Assembly: GCA_014281115.1 (NCBI GenBank)
Contig: JACONQ010000020.1
Coordinates: 310,001 to 374,000, forward strand
DNA from: Laburnicola sp. R22_1
Taxonomy: Eukaryota; Ascomycota; Dothideomycetes; Pleosporales; Didymosphaeriaceae
Direction: 5' to 3'
Length of the DNA: 64,000 nucleotides
Positions 43,788 through 56,358 of this stretch are shown here, piece by piece. Positions within the stretch are counted from its first letter, which is position 1, and every line of letters begins with the position of its first letter. The translations under genes were made by a program, and so were the position numbers. The notes beneath the pieces are model-generated. The model worked only from the letters and a program-made list of their open reading frames with translations. It did no database searches and had not been told where the DNA came from.

Positions 43788-45900
43788 CTGTGTCCGTGCA
43801 CTCAACGCCCGGATTCAGTCAACGCCCCGCTGAACGCAAACCACCCCAAATTTCAACACGCCATAACGCCACCAATATGAGCTCAATTGAGGCTGCAATT
43901 AAAGAAATAGAATCGCTAAGGTCAGAAGAATCTTTCTCTTATACTAAGATCGCTAGCAAGCATGGCGTTGATCGAAGTACGCTGTCGCGAAGGCACCAAG
44001 CGATTCAAACGACGCGTGCAACTGCGGGGTTTAACCGACGGAAACTTAGTCCCCAACAAGAGCAGGAGCTTGTACAATACATTGAAGGGCTTACAGCGCG
44101 TCACTTGCCACCTATAAGAGAGATGATACGAAATTTCGCGTCAACAATAGCCAAGGAGCCAGTGAGCGAGAGCTGGGTTACTCGCTTCATCAACCGACAC
44201 AACATCCATCTGATCTCTCGATGGGCAGCTGGTATGGACAGCAATCGCCACCAAGCCGACTTAGGGGATAAATACAGCCTGTATTTTGATCTCCTAGGTG
44301 CCAAAATCAAGGAATATGACATCGAGCCTCGTCACACGTATAATATGGATGAAAAAGGCTTCTTAATTGGTATCACTAGCCGATTAAAACGAGTGTTCAG
44401 CAGACGAATGTGGGAGAATAAGGAGGTTATAGCATCTCTCTAAGATGGCTCTCGTAAATGGATTACCCTCCTAGCGTGTGTTTGCGCTGATGGATCAGCC
44501 TTGCCGCCAAGCCTTATCTATTAGGCTACTAACAAGGCTATACAATTAAGCTGGGTAGAGGATATTAAGGCAGGAGAGCACTTAGTACACATTTCCTTGT
44601 CGCCTTCAGGCTGGACAAACAACAATATTGGCCTTGCCTGGCTTAAACAGGTGTTTGATCGCTACACCAAGGCAAAAGCTCGACAGTCTTACTGGTTACT
44701 CATCCTTGATGGCTATGGATCTCACGTTACTATGGATTTTATCGACTATTGCGACCGTAATAGGATACTCCTAGCCATCTTCCCCCCTTATTTAACCCAC
44801 ACGCTTCAGCCACTTGATGTGGTTCTATTTAAGCCTCTATCAACTGCGTACTCAAAGGAGCTATTAGATTACCTCCACTAGAGCCAGGGACTCCTCCCTA
44901 TTAAGAAAGTGGACTTCTTCCCTCTATTCTGGGAGGCCTGGACGAGCTCTTTTAAGGAGGAGACGATACTTAAGTCTTTTGAAGCAATAGGCATATCACT
45001 ATTCAACCCAGAGGTTATACTTAAAAGGTTCACTAACACTACCCTAGATGAGCAGGAATCGCGAGAGAGCTCTACATTAGTACTTAGCGGATCTAACTGG
45101 CGTAAACTAGACCGCCTTGTACGATCCGCAGTAGAAGATTAGAGTAGTAAGGACGCGCAGAAGCTTAGCCGCTCACTCCACCACATCTTAGTTCAAAATG
45201 AGTTACTTTACTATGAGATTGCTGGGTTAAGAGAGGCTCTTACTACGAAAAAGAAGCACAAGAAGAAGGGAAAACCTCTAGATCTGCAACAACGTCAAGA
45301 GTACTATGGGGGGGCGGTTTTCTAGTCACTAAGGAAGGTTAGGGAGGCTCGCGTACGTCAGTCTGTAAAGGAACAAGAGGAGAAGGAGCAGAAGCTTTAA
45401 AAAGCTGAGAAGGCTGAGTTGAAGAAGGCAGCTAAGCTATGCAAGGAGAAAATTGCAGAGGAGAAGTGTGTGGCGAGGAAGGCAGCCAAGGTAGCCAAGG
45501 AGAAGGAGAAGGCTGAGAAGGCAGCAGAGCGTGCTCGCCAGAAAGAAGCTCGCGACAATGCAAAAGCTCTACAATCTACCCAAAAGGGTAAGAGAAAGGC
45601 CTCGCAGCCATCTATACAGAGCAACAAGCGTTAGAAACGCGTAGTTAATACTATAACTACTCAGGAGGCTTCAGGTGCTGCATTAGCAGCTCCACCTAAG
45701 ACCACGCGGCACGGCCGCAACGTTAAGCTTCCAAGTAAATATAAGTAGCACAGGTGAATCGCAAGCATCAAAATAGTACTCTACTACAAAATCTCGTAAT
45801 AATAGCGATTTTGTGTGGCTCTGCAGCCTTATTTTAGTTAAGCTGCTATGGTGTTCAGCGGGGCGTTGACTGAATCCGGGCGTTGAGTGCACGGACACAG
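43788..45900 (+). mobile_element. Pogo/Tc1-like transposon 3, inserted in pogo-2
   Basis: Inverted termini of about 49 bp start CTGTGTCCGTGCACTCAACG and run to CGCCCCGCTGAAC; TA duplication at 43786-43787 and 45901-45902. Length 2,113 bp. Its termini are unrelated to those of pogo-1 and pogo-2. The insertion falls in the subterminal palindrome of pogo-2 (GCGAATAG-TA). Confidence 0.92.
43877..45748 (+). pseudogene. Transposase of element 3 (HTH + DDE_1), one register, stops only
   Basis: ATG 43877 begins MSSIEAAIKEIESLRSEESF, with a psq-type HTH (YTKIASKHGVDRSTLSRRH), a CENP-B-like domain (VSESWVTRFINRHNIHLISR), and the DDE triad at YNMDEKGFLIG, LLILDGYGSHVT and HTLQPLDVVLFKPL. The C-terminus is a Lys/Ala-rich coiled coil (KAEKAELKKAAKLCKEK) of about 80 residues, then GRNVKLPSKYK. 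All 624 codons are in one register with seven internal stops, every one TAG or TAA. This suggests a young copy silenced by point mutation only. Confidence 0.9.
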
Positions 45901-45901
45901 T

Positions 45902-46900
45902 ACATTCTAGAGGCGTACGCAGGCGGACGTCAAGCTGCGATAGTACAGCCTCTGGGTTGTGGGGCACTAGGCCAGCACCTCGAAAGCCTCCTTTAATATT
46001 ACTTTTAGTAATTAAAGCCTTAAAAGCAGCAATAAAGCAAGGTAGGAACTCAATTTTAGTTATGTGCGTGATGTGGTTGCGCATTAGATTCTTAGCTTGG
46101 CGCCTATACGCCTTCTTTAACGGCGCAAAACAACCCATATTAAGTGGCTGCAAGAGGTGCGACGAATGTGAAGGCATATAGAGAGTAATAATATTACTCT
46201 TTTTATTGTAATCCTGGAATTCGAGCGAGTTATAACTTTTGTAGCCATTAATAATAAGCAAACGTGCTCTACTAGTAGTACGCCTCTTTGTATACTTATT
46301 AAAGTGCTTTAGCCATTGCAGACTAAGCTTATTTGTCGTCCAGCCGTTCTTAGAGACTGCAATAACCCAATTATAAGGTAGATCCTTCTCCTTATACCAG
46401 GCGGAGAGGTGGTGCTTGCCCCCGAAGATAATAAAGGGTGGGATCCACCACCCTATCGCGTTGATGCCTTGGATGACTATTATCCACTCCCTATTGCCCT
46501 GCTGCACCTACTTTGGCTATCCTTAACTCTCAGAGCCTGTGACTACTGCTCTAGTCGATATTATGCCCATTATAAAGCCAGACTTGTCGAAATTGTAGGT
46601 GTCCTTATCTAGGATACCATACTTAGCCTTCATGTTCTCTACAAGCCCGAACCAGCCTTGTATCACCTTAGGATCCTCCTGGAGGGCTCTCTTATAGTTG
46701 TACTTTCGATTAAACTTAACTTTAAGCTCTGGCTGGCGCTTAATAAAGTTTAGAGCCTAGTTATGGCCCACAGGGTTGTGATGCCGCTTAGCTAGCAAAA
46801 AATTGGCCATATCCTCCACAGTAGCAAGCTGTAGTGGGAATCCTCGCGAGTCTAGGTCGAGTACATGCTGTATAATCGCCTGCTCCTCTCTTATAGTGAG
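45902..46900 (-). pseudogene. Pogo-2 transposase, catalytic part
   Basis: Minus strand: WIIVIQGINAIGWWIPPFII, then FGGKHHLSAWYKEKDLPYNW, LLIINGYKSYNSLEFQDYNK (second catalytic Asp now Asn), HLLQPLNMGCFAPLKKAY (third Asp now Asn), and GGFRGAGLVPHNPE. At least two of the three catalytic residues are lost by G-to-A changes. Interrupted at 45902 by element 3. Confidence 0.85.
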
Positions 46901-46979
46901 CTTTATTGTGTTGGGTAGGCAGTCGCGTTAGAAGGCGATTCTAGCGCGTTGTTGGCTGAGGGTCTTTTAAGGGATGTTA

Positions 46980-47148
46980 TGTAAGCAGCCTAGAGCTATG
47001 TCACATGACGACATTAGTCTCATGAGTCAGCTCGCCTACTATATACGAGCCTCTGATCACTCCATGTACGATACATAGGCATATACACATCTAAACACAG
47101 ATACTTCTACGATATACACTTTCTACACATACTACCCAACTGCTTACA
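46980..47148 (+). repeat. Copia-2 5' LTR
   Basis: I count nine differences from the 3' LTR, all C/T or G/A, seven of them at CpA/TpG sites. Confidence 0.9.
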
Positions 47149-47234
47149 GTTATAAGCCCAGCCTAATTCGCACTTATATACATACATTAACTCCCTACCT
47201 ACCTATCTATTAATTAAGCCTACTCTATCTTGCT

Positions 47235-50200
47235 ATGTTAAAGGCCAGCTCTTTAATTATTCTTCACGGTCCATATAACTGGGAACTATAGATCTATACT
47301 GTTAAAAGGCTCGCAGAGGCTAGAGACGTATAGGGATATATTAATCCAGATCTATTACCTCTATTAACGCTTAGCAAGCCTCAGCAACCTGCCTAGCTTC
47401 AAACTATTAATAAAGACGGATCGCCAGCAATAGAACCTACTACTAAAGCTTAAGCGCAGTATAATTAGAAAATAAGTCTCTACTATAGGGAGCTTAAGGA
47501 ATATAAACAAACTAAAGATAAGATTAGCCAAATTAAAGCGCACGTAGCTAATACTATTACTTAGGACCTAGTCTATCAAATCAAGGACTAAAAGTCCCTT
47601 CACAATTAGCTTAAGATGCTACAGGAGCTCTACAGCCCTACAATAGCTAATTAAGAATATTAGGTCTAGAAAGCCTACAATACTGCCAAAGTACTACATA
47701 CTTATAGAGAGAATCTAGAAAAGTAGTGTAGCACCTTTCTTACTGCCTACAACAGGGCCAAATAACTCAAGCTACCAGAGACGCATGGCTACCAACCTCA
47801 CAAGGACCTCATTCAAGCTATTAGGCAGATCAACCCTGGCTACGCTGCTACTATCGCCATCACAGTATTCAACGCGGAAACTATCTCAACTGCCTCAGAT
47901 AGCGACTCTATCCAGCCAACACTACCTGAACTACTAGCAGGATACCTGCGCTACTATCGTACGACCGCAACAAAATCAACTATCCAAGGCGAAGCATTTG
48001 CAGCTACATTAAATTAAGAGGAGTCTCCATATAGACAAAACAATAGAAAGAGACCTTATTAGGACAAGCTATCAAAGCCATCAAAGCCATGTCTCTGTGG
48101 GGATCTACACTATTAGGGACAGTGTCCGTACATTGACACCTCATAGCGCAGAGGAGGATTCGTCGAAAACCCTAAAAAAGCCAAGAAGATAGTTAAATAC
48201 GAAGCCAAGGATACAAAAGGCATACTAAACAAGATTTGGGAAAAGAATTAGCGCTATAAGAAGCGTAGGGTTCAAGGGAGCCACAGGTTAGAACCTAATT
48301 CAATAGAAATCGACGCAGGCGATGCACCTGCAGCCAACCTTCCCTATGAAGCCTACGCTGTCTACTCATCAGCATTTAATAACGGGCCAACGCTATAACA
48401 CTTCCCACTCCTCCACTTATAGACGCTAGATCCAGCCACTAATATCCACATCTGCAACAATCCTACCAAGTTCTAATAAAAGGCTCCTGCATCGCCAGAC
48501 AATATTGTCCTCGCAGGAGGCACAGAGATGGCTATTTAGGCATAGGGAGAAGTTAAGATACTCCTATCAACGCCTCAAGGACAGAGAAAGACAAAGCTTA
48601 AGCGCGTCGCCTTAATACCAAGCTTCTTTACAAGCCTAGTCTCTCTAGCCTAACTATTATCGTTAAACGTCCATTTCAACTCAGGAAGAAACACTCTATA
48701 TCAGTCCAACTTATCAGGATCACAAGTTGAAGACATCGCTAGCCTCACTAGGCTAGGTGGTCACTGGCTAGTAGTCCATCGAACTAATCCTCCATCTACC
48801 CAATCTACTCAGCTTCAAACATTCGCTACCCATCAACGTCGGCCACAGTACTCAGCCCTACCGCCTAAATCAAGATCGCTAAGCAAGGCCCAGCTCCATG
48901 TCCTTATAGGACATCCCTGCGATCGACCAACTGTCAAGTCACGTGACAGGCATACAGCCAGCTACTAGAACTGCTCCTCAAACAGTTGACTGCGAAGAAT
49001 GCCTACAAAGCAAAGCACATCAGATTATCTCGCGTCAAATAGGCCATAAGATAGGGGCAACCCGAGCCTTTAAAACTATCGCTATCGACCTAATTAAGCT
49101 TAACATAAGAGCCTACAACGGTAATTAATATATCTTCCACGGGTTTGACCTATTCTCGAAGTTCTATTTCGTCTACACGATACCTAGACAAGACAAGCCT
49201 ACGCTACTATCTATTATTAGACGACTAGATCGAACGATTAAACGAGAATTCAACACAACTGTCACCTTTCTTATTGCTAACAACAAGCGAGGATATGGCC
49301 TGGCAGACAACTCTACTAGAGACTACTATTAGAGAGAAGGCATTAAGCTACAAATTAGAGCTTCACACACTAAAGAGCAGAACAGCTTAGCAAAGCGCTT
49401 AGGCAGGAGTCTTATTAAGAGAAGTCGTTTAATAAGGATTACCTCAAACCTACCTCTAGCACTTGGCTCTAAGATCTACCCCACAGCAGCATACCTACTC
49501 AATCGCACACCCACGCGATTACTAGGCTGGAAAACACCATTCGAAATTGCCTACGGCAAGAAACCGTTAATTGCTCACCTATGCGTCTATGGCTGCCGAG
49601 CATACGCACTACGCAAGCAGATACCACAAATAGACAAGCTTAGTCCTTAAGCTTTAGTAGGATACCTAGTTGGCTACAACTCGTCAAACATCTACTAAAT
49701 CTAGATGCCTAAGGCGAGAAGCCAAGCTTATAGAGGCAAAGTCATTCGTGTAAGAGACGTTACCTTCTGAGAAGACCTCTTCTATCAACTACACAATAAA
49801 GCAAATCCGCTCCTACAAGGCTCTAAGCTAGAGCAATTAGCCCACAAGTATCAACTACCTTTAATACGCAGCCAAGACAGCTCTACAGAAGATTTATCTA
49901 AAGACGAGCTTATATTAGATCTAGACTAGTCTAGCCAGACTGCTGCTATTATAAAGCAAAGCCAATTAACACAAAGAGTAACAACAACCTAACACTAGAT
50001 AAGAAGTTACTATTAGCAGCTTTTAACACTAAGTCGAACAGAGACTACTAAGGTTCACAGCAGCTTATAGGGCTTACCTTATAACAACTCACCATGCTTA
50101 CTATTAGCTACACTAACTAGCTCACTGCCGCTATCCACATCTTTAAAGAAGCGCAAATATAAAACATTAGATTCTGTCTCACAAATGGACTTAAACTAAG

Positions 50201-51950
50201 CAGAGAATTAAGAACTAATTAATAGCAACCTTTGTCAGTCTCACATACTACCTGAAGGGTCAACAAGATCTAGAAAGCCATCTTAAAAGAGTAGCAGCTT
50301 CTTTATTAGCACATACTAGTTAGTATACGTAGCAGCCTTAGCTATAGTATTAAAAACACGATTTCACTACACTAAGCTACCTCCTAAGCCGCGTCTCTAT
50401 AGAGATGTGATGAAAATGCCATCTCCACACAGGGAAGGCTTCCTCCAGGCTATGAAATAAGAAATTAGCAACGTGAAGCAAAAAGGCACGTATAAGAGGA
50501 TTACCTGGCAGGAGTTCAACCCGCAAGACTAAGAGGTCCTCCTATTAATGTGGGTCTTTAAGTATAAGCTTAATAATTAAAGCTACCTTACAAAATATAA
50601 GGCCCGTATCTGCGTACGAGGCAATCTACAGGCGACTACTAAGGATACCTACGCAGCCACTCTAGCGGTTCGAATATTCCAAGCTCTAGTCGCTATAGCT
50701 GCCTACTTTAATATGGAAATCTGTTAATATAATGCAGTTAACGCATTTACAAACGCTCAGCTCGTGACACTAGTCTATTATTACTTACTAGAAGGATTCT
50801 CTAACCCTAACTATCTATAGAGACTACGTCGAGCTCTATACGGCCTAAAGACCTCACCACTACTCTAGTATTAAGAGCTTATTAAGACGCTTACTAAGCT
50901 AGGCCTACGCGAAGTCAAAGACGTTCCTTGTCTATAGAAGAATAACAAGCTTCTAGTCTTCTTCTATGTGGATAACATTATTATACTCTGCCTACTAGCC
51001 CACAAGGCTGCACTATATAAATTCGAGCAGAAGCTCCTGCGCCAATATGAGATTTAATCTCTAGGAGAGCTTCAAACGTTCTATAGTATTTAAACGCATA
51101 GAGACTATAAGAATGGCTCTATCTAGCTATTATAAGCTTTATATATTAAGAAGCTAGCACAGAAGTATCCTTTACTAAAGCCATACACAAAGTTACTAGC
51201 TACCCCACTACCTCTAGAAGAGCTATTACTATCTAAGGATTAGGCAAATGACTTCACTAAGCACAGATATGCCTAGCTTGTAGGCTCTATAGGCTACGCG
51301 GCTAGAGCTACCTAACCTAATGTCTTAAAAGCTTATTCTAAACTAGCTAAGTTTCTTACAAATCCATATTTATGTTATCTTAACGCAGCCTACTAGACAA
51401 TTACCTACCTACTAGGCACTAAAGATCGAGCTCTCTACTACACAGCCTCTATCTTAAACAAATTAGTCTATATAGCCAACTAGACTTAGCCTAAGTTCTT
51501 TAGAGCAATAGATGCGTCGTACGCCAATGATAAGATCACACGTAAGAGCTTACAAGGCTACATCTTCTTTCTATTTAGCGGACCTATAGACTAGAAAGCA
51601 ACACTCTAACGCTGTATTACTAAGTCTACTACAGAAGCAGAGCTGGTTGCCGTATTATCTGCAGGCACCAAACTAATCTAGTGGTAGAGAGTCTTTAAAC
51701 AAATTAGCTTTAATCTAGATTATAAACGCCTTCTATACTGTAACAATTAGCAGACTATCTAGCTTCTTACCTCTACTACGCCTCGTCTTAAGACTACTAT
51801 ACGGCACGTTAATATCCATTATCACTGGCTACGCTAAGAAGCTTAATCCAACAACATTAACCTCTTATATATCTAGACAAGCTGTCAACTAGCTAACAGC
51901 CTCACTAAGCTGCTACCTAGGCAGAAGCACGAAAACTAGGTTTCTCTTCT
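47235..51950 (+). pseudogene. Copia-2 gag-pol
   Basis: Begins MLKASSLIILHGPYNWEL. Gag ends with a CCHC-like motif CLCGDLHY-GQC (about 48095). Then a protease region (IHICNN) and GAG-pre-integrase (LHVLIGHPCDRPTVK, CEECLQSKAH). Integrase has AIDLIKLNIRAYNG, HTKEQNSLAKRLG and AYLLNRTPTRLLGWKTPFEI. Reverse transcriptase has YKARICVRGNLQ, LRRALYGLKTSP and FFYVDNIIILC (YVDD changed to YVDN). RNase H has AIDASYANDKITRKSLQGY and TKSTTEAELVAV. Dozens of TAG/TAA stops. Confidence 0.88.
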
Positions 51951-52442
51951 TTATTTTTAACTATTTCCTTCTAAATGAGCTTCCCTACAGTATAGTACTC
52001 TTCCTGGTTTCTCCTATATAGTTTTTACAAGTTTAACAAGGCTATATATTTACTAAGCTCTATCCTATACACAGCTCTACGCTGTACCCCTACACTTTAC
52101 TTAGCTCTATTATGTACTTAGCTTTACGCTGTATTTTACCTTTATATATAGAGCAAACATGCTCGCATTATGTATTAAGCTCCACTTACAAGGCTTATTA
52201 ATCTCAGCACAGAACGCGAAGCAATAAGAATCTTAATACTGGCTCTAGGAGACGTTCTACTATTAGGGACGCCTGTAGTATAGAGCGAGGTCCACTAACA
52301 CTGCAACGGCGGACAGCTACCTACCTAGGACTGCACTAATATAGAGACTAGTTCTTAACCTAAATATAGCTGCCACACAAAGGTAGAGGGGGACCTATAG
52401 CTAATATTAGCTTTAAATATGCGTTTAAACCTAAAAGGGGTA

Positions 52443-52611
52443 TGTAAGCAGCCTAGAGCTATGTTACATAACAATATTAGTCTTATAAGTCAGCTCGCCT
52501 ACTATATACGAGCCTCTGATCACTCCATGTACGATACACAGGCATATACACATCTGAACACAGATACTTCTACAATATACACTTTCTACACATACTACCC
52601 AACTGCTTACA
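52443..52611 (+). repeat. Copia-2 3' LTR
   Basis: Partner of 46980-47148; carries more T/A states than the 5' LTR (for example TTACATAACAATATTAG for TCACATGACGACATTAG). Confidence 0.9.
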
Positions 52612-52889
52612 TGTTATAAATGGCGGCAGCGCGTCTTTGCGAAAGTGACGCGTCTTGTTTAATAGCCTGGATCGCAAGCTGTATACAAGCTTTGTTTAAC
52701 GCTAGTAGTTTGTTGTGTTATTAAGGCATCGCGTTGTACTATTGATGGTAGTACGTTTTAGTGGGGTCTTGGCAAAAGTGAGTCGCTCGGTTGTGGAGTA
52801 CGTTAGTATTATTTAGTTAGTTAGTTATTATAGAATAGATACTAGAATTAAAGCTCTCTCTTATATAAAAAAGTACTTAATAATAATTA

Positions 52890-54370
<1,481 letters not shown>

Positions 54371-54413
54371 TTCTTCTCAACTATAGTTTTTTTTATAATT
54401 ACCTTTTTACGCT

Positions 54414-54500
54414 CTTTTTAATTACTAAGTAGGAGGCTTCGCTTTTTTATTATATTATTTAAGATAAAAGCGTTTATTATTCTACTCCTAGACAGATTAA
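54414..54500 (+). repeat. Repeat P1
   Basis: TTTTAATTACTAAGTAGGAG to ACTCCTAGACAGATTAATTA. Confidence 0.75.
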
Positions 54501-54529
54501 TTAATACTATATAGTTTATATTAGCTCTT

Positions 54530-54616
54530 CTTAATTATTAAAATAAAGACTCTACTTTTTAAATTATATTTTAAAAAAAGAGCCTCTAGTATTCTACTTT
54601 TAAGTAGATTAAATTA
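54530..54616 (+). repeat. Repeat P1 (diverged)
   Basis: AATAAAGACTCTACTTTTTA to ACTTTTAAGTAGATTAAATT. Confidence 0.6.
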
Positions 54617-54768
54617 ACGCTAACTATATATTTTATATTACTATAACTAAGTTATTATTATAGAGAGCTAATTGGAGTATATATTACTAGATAAATAAGC
54701 GCTTATAAACTATTTACTTATATATATAATTATATAGTATTTTATAAAGTTAGTATATAGTTTTTTTA

Positions 54769-54860
54769 CAACTAAGGGGTTTCTAATAAAATATTATAAT
54801 AATAGCAGTTATCTCTTCTGCTATTATATATATAGAAAAGTGTTTTAAGATAAATTTAGT
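54769..54860 (+). repeat. Repeat P2
   Basis: TTTTTACAACTAAGGGGTTT to AGAAAAGTGTTTTAAG; lies between the two inverted R1 copies. Confidence 0.75.
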
Positions 54861-54879
54861 ATATTAAAAATATTATAGC

Positions 54880-56250
54880 TAGATTTTTTTATTATAGTAT
54901 AGTCTATAAAGTATAGCTTTATTTATTAGGAAGAGAAATATCGTAGACTTTTTAGTATATAGTACAACGCTATAAGAAAAAGCTATAGGTATACTAAAAA
55001 CGTATTAAAAAAGTAAAGCAGCTTAGAAATAAATAGGTTAGACTAGGGACTGTTTGTTAGCACGTGCAAATTAGTCCCTTCTGCTAGAGGTAGTTAATTA
55101 TAAGATATACTAGGTACTAAAGTAATAATGTAATATGTAGTTGTCTACGCAGACGTAATAAAAAATTCGCGACTAGATATAAATTAAGTGTTTATTTATC
55201 TACTACCTGATAATAATATATTTAATTATTGCGCAAGATCTTAAGGTCTGCGCTATGTCTATTTCTTATCCTAAAGACGCTATTGCCATCGCCACTAGAC
55301 GTGTAGTATCGCGCCCCTACCTAGGAGACGTAAATAATAACGCGGCTAGGTATAACGTGGCTAGGTATAATAGCTAGATACTGCTTAATATTAAAAACTA
55401 TATAGTCTATACTAAGGACCTATATGGTGAGTAGATAGCTACTATAGAATTAGATTGCTATATTAAGTAGAATATAAATATTAGTAAGTAGGAGCCTAGA
55501 ATTAAAGGCGGAATAAGTCTTATAATATAGATTGCCCTATGCTAATTTAGGTGTAAGGTGCTTATAACTATTAAGAATAAGGACTAGAAGAATATAGATA
55601 TTTTTATAAAGTAAGAGTCTAGGCTAGCGGCTATATACTACTACGTAGCTTATAGGAGTAATTACTACTAAGGGTTATAAGCAATATTAGATCTCTAATT
55701 AATAGATTGTTGCTTCTATAATAATAGCTATACTAAGTAGGTACTAGAGGCGTAGAGGATATATAGATACGCGCTTATACTATAGAATTTCTATAGAAGA
55801 TAGGTAGAGTAATAGCTAGGTGTCTAGAGGTTAATAGGTTAATAGGTTGTTAGCAAAGAATAGTAGGGTACTATTTAGTATTAGAAGTAGGCGCGCGCGC
55901 GATTTATTATATATTATAGTAGTAGTAGAGTGTATATCTAGGGGTTTTAAGTAGTAGATTATCTAGCAACGCAGTAAAAGGTTAAAAGGTAGGTATTAAT
56001 TATCTAGTAACGTAGCGGACGGATAAGCAAGTTAGGGTATTATTATTATAAGTTTATTATTTTAAAAGCTAGGAGGAGAACGTTAGTAAAACTTTAACGC
56101 GCTCTAGTTCTAGGGCTTAGCGCTTATATATAACGTTATATTACGTAGGCGCTAGTAACGTAATAAACAAAGTAGTAATTAAACGCAGTAAGGCTACTTA
56201 AAAACTAATAAGTAGAGGCAGTTTATACTCCTGCCTAGGAGGGTCTTTTA
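54880..56250 (-). repeat. Repeat R1, copy 4
   Basis: Reads in reverse: from CTACTTAAAAACTAATAAGT (56200) back to ACAACGCTATAAGAAAAAGC (54965). Less damaged than the other copies and carries the long stop-only frame at 55255. Confidence 0.75.
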
Positions 56251-56290
56251 CTATTATGAATATAGAAAAGCGTGTTAAGATGTTAATAAA
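55255..56290 (+). pseudogene. Unidentified RIP-damaged frame in repeat R1
   Basis: From ATG 55255 one register can be followed for about 340 codons. The many in-frame stops are TAG or TAA; I saw no TGA in the stretch I read codon by codon (55255-55920). It starts MSISYPKDAIAIATRRVVSR and includes VLITIKNKD and ESRLAAIYYYVAYRSNYY. The reverse complement of the same sequence is at 41736-41930, supporting a shared ancestral ORF. No domain recognised. It could be the transposition protein of R1, or chance. Confidence 0.4.
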
Positions 56291-56358
56291 AAGAAGTGCG
56301 TATTATAAGATATATATATATAGTAGTTATAAATTTTATTCGTGAATAAATTTTCTAA

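Larger units (their letters stand above)
46980..52611 (+). mobile_element. Ty1/Copia LTR retrotransposon 2, inserted in pogo-2
   Basis: Two 169-bp LTRs beginning TGTAAGCAG and ending CTGCTTACA (terminal inverted 9-mer), with 5-bp duplication TGTTA (46975-46979, 52612-52616). The putative primer-binding site GTTATAAGCCCAGC follows the left LTR, and the purine run AAAAGGGG precedes the right one. Total 5,632 bp. A different lineage from Copia-1: LTRs and proteins are not alike. Confidence 0.92.
43196..52803 (-). mobile_element. Pogo-like DNA transposon 2 (contains two nested elements)
   Basis: Termini start ACGTACTCCACAACCGAGCG, share CAAGACCCCAC with pogo-1 and have TA on both sides (43194-43195, 52804-52805). 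Removing the nested elements and their duplications leaves about 1,856 bp, close to pogo-1 (1,872 bp). The left terminus carries two copies of a CRAGCGACTCA motif, the right only one. The internal sequence parallels pogo-1 closely (compare 33365-33745 with 45902-46240). Confidence 0.88.
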
